Of a stretch of 64,000 bases of DNA, positions 62,221-64,000 are shown piece by piece (the stretch's first letter is position 1; the number at the start of each line of letters is the position of its first letter). Location of the stretch: NCBI RefSeq assembly GCF_000316605.1, contig NC_019683.1:1472036-1536035 (forward strand). Reading direction: 5' to 3'. A model generated the notes under the pieces. The model did no database searches. It had not been told where the DNA came from and saw only the letters and a program-made list of their open reading frames with translations. This DNA is from [Leptolyngbya] sp. PCC 7376 (GTDB lineage Bacteria > Cyanobacteriota > Cyanobacteriia > Cyanobacteriales > MRBY01). The translations under genes and the position numbers were made by a program.

Positions 62221-63660
62221 GTGAAATCTGAAGAGATTTATCAACTGGCCCAACAAGGGAATCCAAGGGCGATCGCCGAAATTCTGAAGGCTGAACTTCG
62301 CAATCAAGGTATTCGGGTGATGGTCAAGATGCCAGCGGAAAAACATCTCAAGATTATTTTTGAAGGTGCCATAACTCCAGACCAACAAAAAATCGAAGCG
62401 CAACTACAATCTTTGCAATCCTATTGGCAAAAGCATTTAACTTTGACGATTACAGCCGTTGGATGTCGATTTGGAGAACTAGAGCCGGATTGGGAATGGA
62501 CGATCGCCAAAGGATTACTTTCATCAGAGGAACGCCAACAATCTTCCGCAGACATCGCAAAAATCAAAAAATCGCCTGAAGCTAAACAGCAGCGTACAGA
62601 TTTAGCGAGGCAACTACAAAAAATTTTGGCACCGCATCTCTGGCATAGTCAGATCACCCAAACCAGTAATGCCTTGGTGATTAAACTCAATGTCATAGAA
62701 ACTGTTGACCGTCACCACTGCCGTCAGGTTATCCAAACCTCTGTTCAATCCTTGAATGCTGACGAGATTCGTAAGGTTTATCTCAACGTCTATCATCGCC
62801 AACAACAAAAATATCTCTGGAAAGAAGTCTTTGCACCTCAAGATGCTTTCAATGCAAATATTGCCATCGCTCGCTCACCTCAAAAACAATGGCGATCGCC
62901 CACTAAAGAAACCATTCAGGCGATCGCCATTGGGTTAGGCATAGGTGTTGCAATCTTTGTGATTCCCTTCAGCCGGTTCATCTTGAATACTTTTTTGACC
63001 TTTGTGCATGAGTTGGGACATGCAGTAGCATTTTGGGCATTTGGCTATCCTGCAGTACCGAGCTTCGATTTTATTTTTGGTGGAGGTATCACCCTCGCCC
63101 TCAATCAAGTCGGCATCCTCGTCGCAGTAGTTTATATCTTGCTGGGATACATTGCTTTCCTCTATCGGCGCAATTCACGCACATTAATTCTGTTGGGCGG
63201 TTTAGCAGTGCTGCATCTTCTCTGTTTAATCAGTCCTTGGCATCAAGCAGCTATCACCATGATGGGTCATGTCGCCGAGATTTTGGCGGTCTTCATTTGT
63301 GGCTATTTCGCCCTCGGTAGATATTTTTGCTATGTTGGCGGCGAACAAACAATGTATGCAATGTTGTCCGGATTTAGTTTCCTCGAAAATTGCTCATTCT
63401 TCGGCAAGCTTATGTTTAGCGACACCTTTCGGATTACCTACCGTGTCGGCAAAGGCGGCTTACTCGACAATGACTTGGTTCTACTGTCTAATGTCCATTT
63501 TCCCCTTGGATTAGAAGGAACTGCCTCTCTCTTTTTTCTCTGCACCATAGCCATGCCCATTTTGGCTTGGTGCACATTCCGTTATGAACCCTTATGGATA
63601 AGAGGTTTTTATAATCTGTGTCAGCGATATCCAGAATCAGATTTGCCTACATCACGGTAG
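62221..63660 (+). CDS. Membrane protein with HExxH metalloprotease-like motif
   Basis: A 479-residue protein starting at GTG 62221 with GGAG upstream. The N-terminal 230 residues hold two copies of a small alpha/beta domain of unknown function (first: residues 1-95; second: about 120-200, both followed by a W-rich segment) and a membrane part of about six helices. The first helix is followed by FVHELGHAVAFWAFG with HELGH at about residue 263, the zinc-binding pattern of M50-type proteases. A second M50 motif is not obvious, so activity is uncertain. It is a predicted integral-membrane zinc protease relative. Confidence 0.7.
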   Translation: MKSEEIYQLAQQGNPRAIAEILKAELRNQGIRVMVKMPAEKHLKIIFEGAITPDQQKIEAQLQSLQSYWQKHLTLTITAVGCRFGELEPDWEWTIAKGLLSSEERQQSSADIAKIKKSPEAKQQRTDLARQLQKILAPHLWHSQITQTSNALVIKLNVIETVDRHHCRQVIQTSVQSLNADEIRKVYLNVYHRQQQKYLWKEVFAPQDAFNANIAIARSPQKQWRSPTKETIQAIAIGLGIGVAIFVIPFSRFILNTFLTFVHELGHAVAFWAFGYPAVPSFDFIFGGGITLALNQVGILVAVVYILLGYIAFLYRRNSRTLILLGGLAVLHLLCLISPWHQAAITMMGHVAEILAVFICGYFALGRYFCYVGGEQTMYAMLSGFSFLENCSFFGKLMFSDTFRITYRVGKGGLLDNDLVLLSNVHFPLGLEGTASLFFLCTIAMPILAWCTFRYEPLWIRGFYNLCQRYPESDLPTSR

Positions 63661-63739
63661 AAGGAATTTTTCTGAGAGATTTTTAATGTCATTCAATCGG
63701 GCGATCGCCATAACCGACCCATTACAAAATAATGAGGCT

Positions 63740-64000
63740 TTAGCCTTGAGCGTGCTCTAAAAACTCTTCTTGTGAGCTGAAAATCTCGAAAATACTATCC
63801 ATATTGGTTAGCTCAAACAGCATCTTAATTTGCTGATTGACGCTGCAGAGATACATTTTGCAGCCATGCGCTCGCACTGTTTTGAGGAGTAGTACTAGAG
63901 AGCCAAGACCAGCACTGTCCATAAACGTAATCCCTGAGAAATCCAGGAGGATTCGCTTTGCTCCTTCATCGGTCACGCTCTTGAGCAAATCATCTCGAAA
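63740..64000 (-). CDS. STAS-domain protein, 5' truncated
   Basis: The frame is open to the right edge of the window, so the start lies outside; 86 residues are visible. It is a STAS domain of the anti-sigma-factor antagonist type with DFSGITFMDSAGLGSLVLL, where the Ser in DSAGL is the usual phosphorylation site. Such proteins bind anti-sigma factors or act in phosphorylation switches controlled by PP2C phosphatases and kinases. Which partner it uses cannot be read here. It is convergent with the HExxH gene, 79 bases away. Confidence 0.88.
   Translation of the reverse strand, partial: FRDDLLKSVTDEGAKRILLDFSGITFMDSAGLGSLVLLLKTVRAHGCKMYLCSVNQQIKMLFELTNMDSIFEIFSSQEEFLEHAQG

Overview
The window is chromosomal DNA of a unicellular or filamentous cyanobacterium, probably of the Picosynechococcus / Synechococcus PCC 7002 / Leptolyngbya PCC 7376 type; that placement is an inference from gene content, not a measured identity. 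The evidence for a cyanobacterium is direct: psbZ, psbA, a phycobilisome linker, a divinyl-chlorophyllide reductase, the ndhF3-ndhD3-cupA-cupS CO2-uptake operon, sbtA-sbtB, ChlR-type low-oxygen tetrapyrrole genes, and the octamer GCGATCGC (HIP1) scattered through coding and non-coding DNA. No phage, transposase, CRISPR array or rRNA operon was seen. One tRNA (Gly-GCC) is present.

Layout. 0-16 kb is mostly housekeeping: a truncated SPOR-domain protein, a PIN-TRAM membrane protein, hemW, GDP-fucose synthase, psbZ, ribH, tRNA-Gly, a class A penicillin-binding protein with a long Pro/Thr/Ala tail, an Hsp70-like protein with a response regulator, tlyA, a membrane-anchored (CpcL-like) phycobilisome linker, a 49-residue membrane protein, msrB and pdxA. 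16-27 kb holds an FkbM-like methyltransferase, an FHA-FHA-ABCG transporter, bciA, a large membrane NACHT NTPase carrying a C-terminal GUN4 domain, a methyltransferase plus formylglycine-enzyme-like lipoprotein pair, and a large polytopic membrane protein.

27-34.6 kb is an inorganic-carbon island: the inducible NDH-1MS CO2-uptake operon (ndhF3-ndhD3-cupA-cupS) converges on a Tat-exported beta-carbonic anhydrase, followed by the bicarbonate transporter sbtA and its PII-like partner sbtB. CO2 uptake, extracytoplasmic hydration and bicarbonate import are thus packed together. A perfect 68-bp tandem duplication lies at the junction of the two convergent units.

35-48 kb is an accessory stretch: four of the five Uma2-family genes of the window, acetyl-CoA synthetase, several small membrane or lipoprotein genes, a membrane-anchored GUN4-like protein and a 1099-residue TPR-CHAT (caspase-like) protein.

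48-54.7 kb is a low-oxygen island: a psbA that carries all three residues diagnostic of the micro-oxic D1' isoform, an acyl desaturase, oxygen-independent hemN, a second heme oxygenase, the alternative Mg-protoporphyrin ester cyclase chlAII, and divergently the [4Fe-4S] regulator chlR. The chlR-chlAII intergenic region contains an inverted repeat that is a candidate operator. Factor-independent terminators split the minus-strand genes into several units.

54.7-64 kb contains a small lipoprotein, the fifth Uma2 protein, an orphan protein with a PD-(D/E)XK-like nuclease N-terminus, mfd, a secreted protein, a membrane HExxH protein and a truncated STAS-domain protein.
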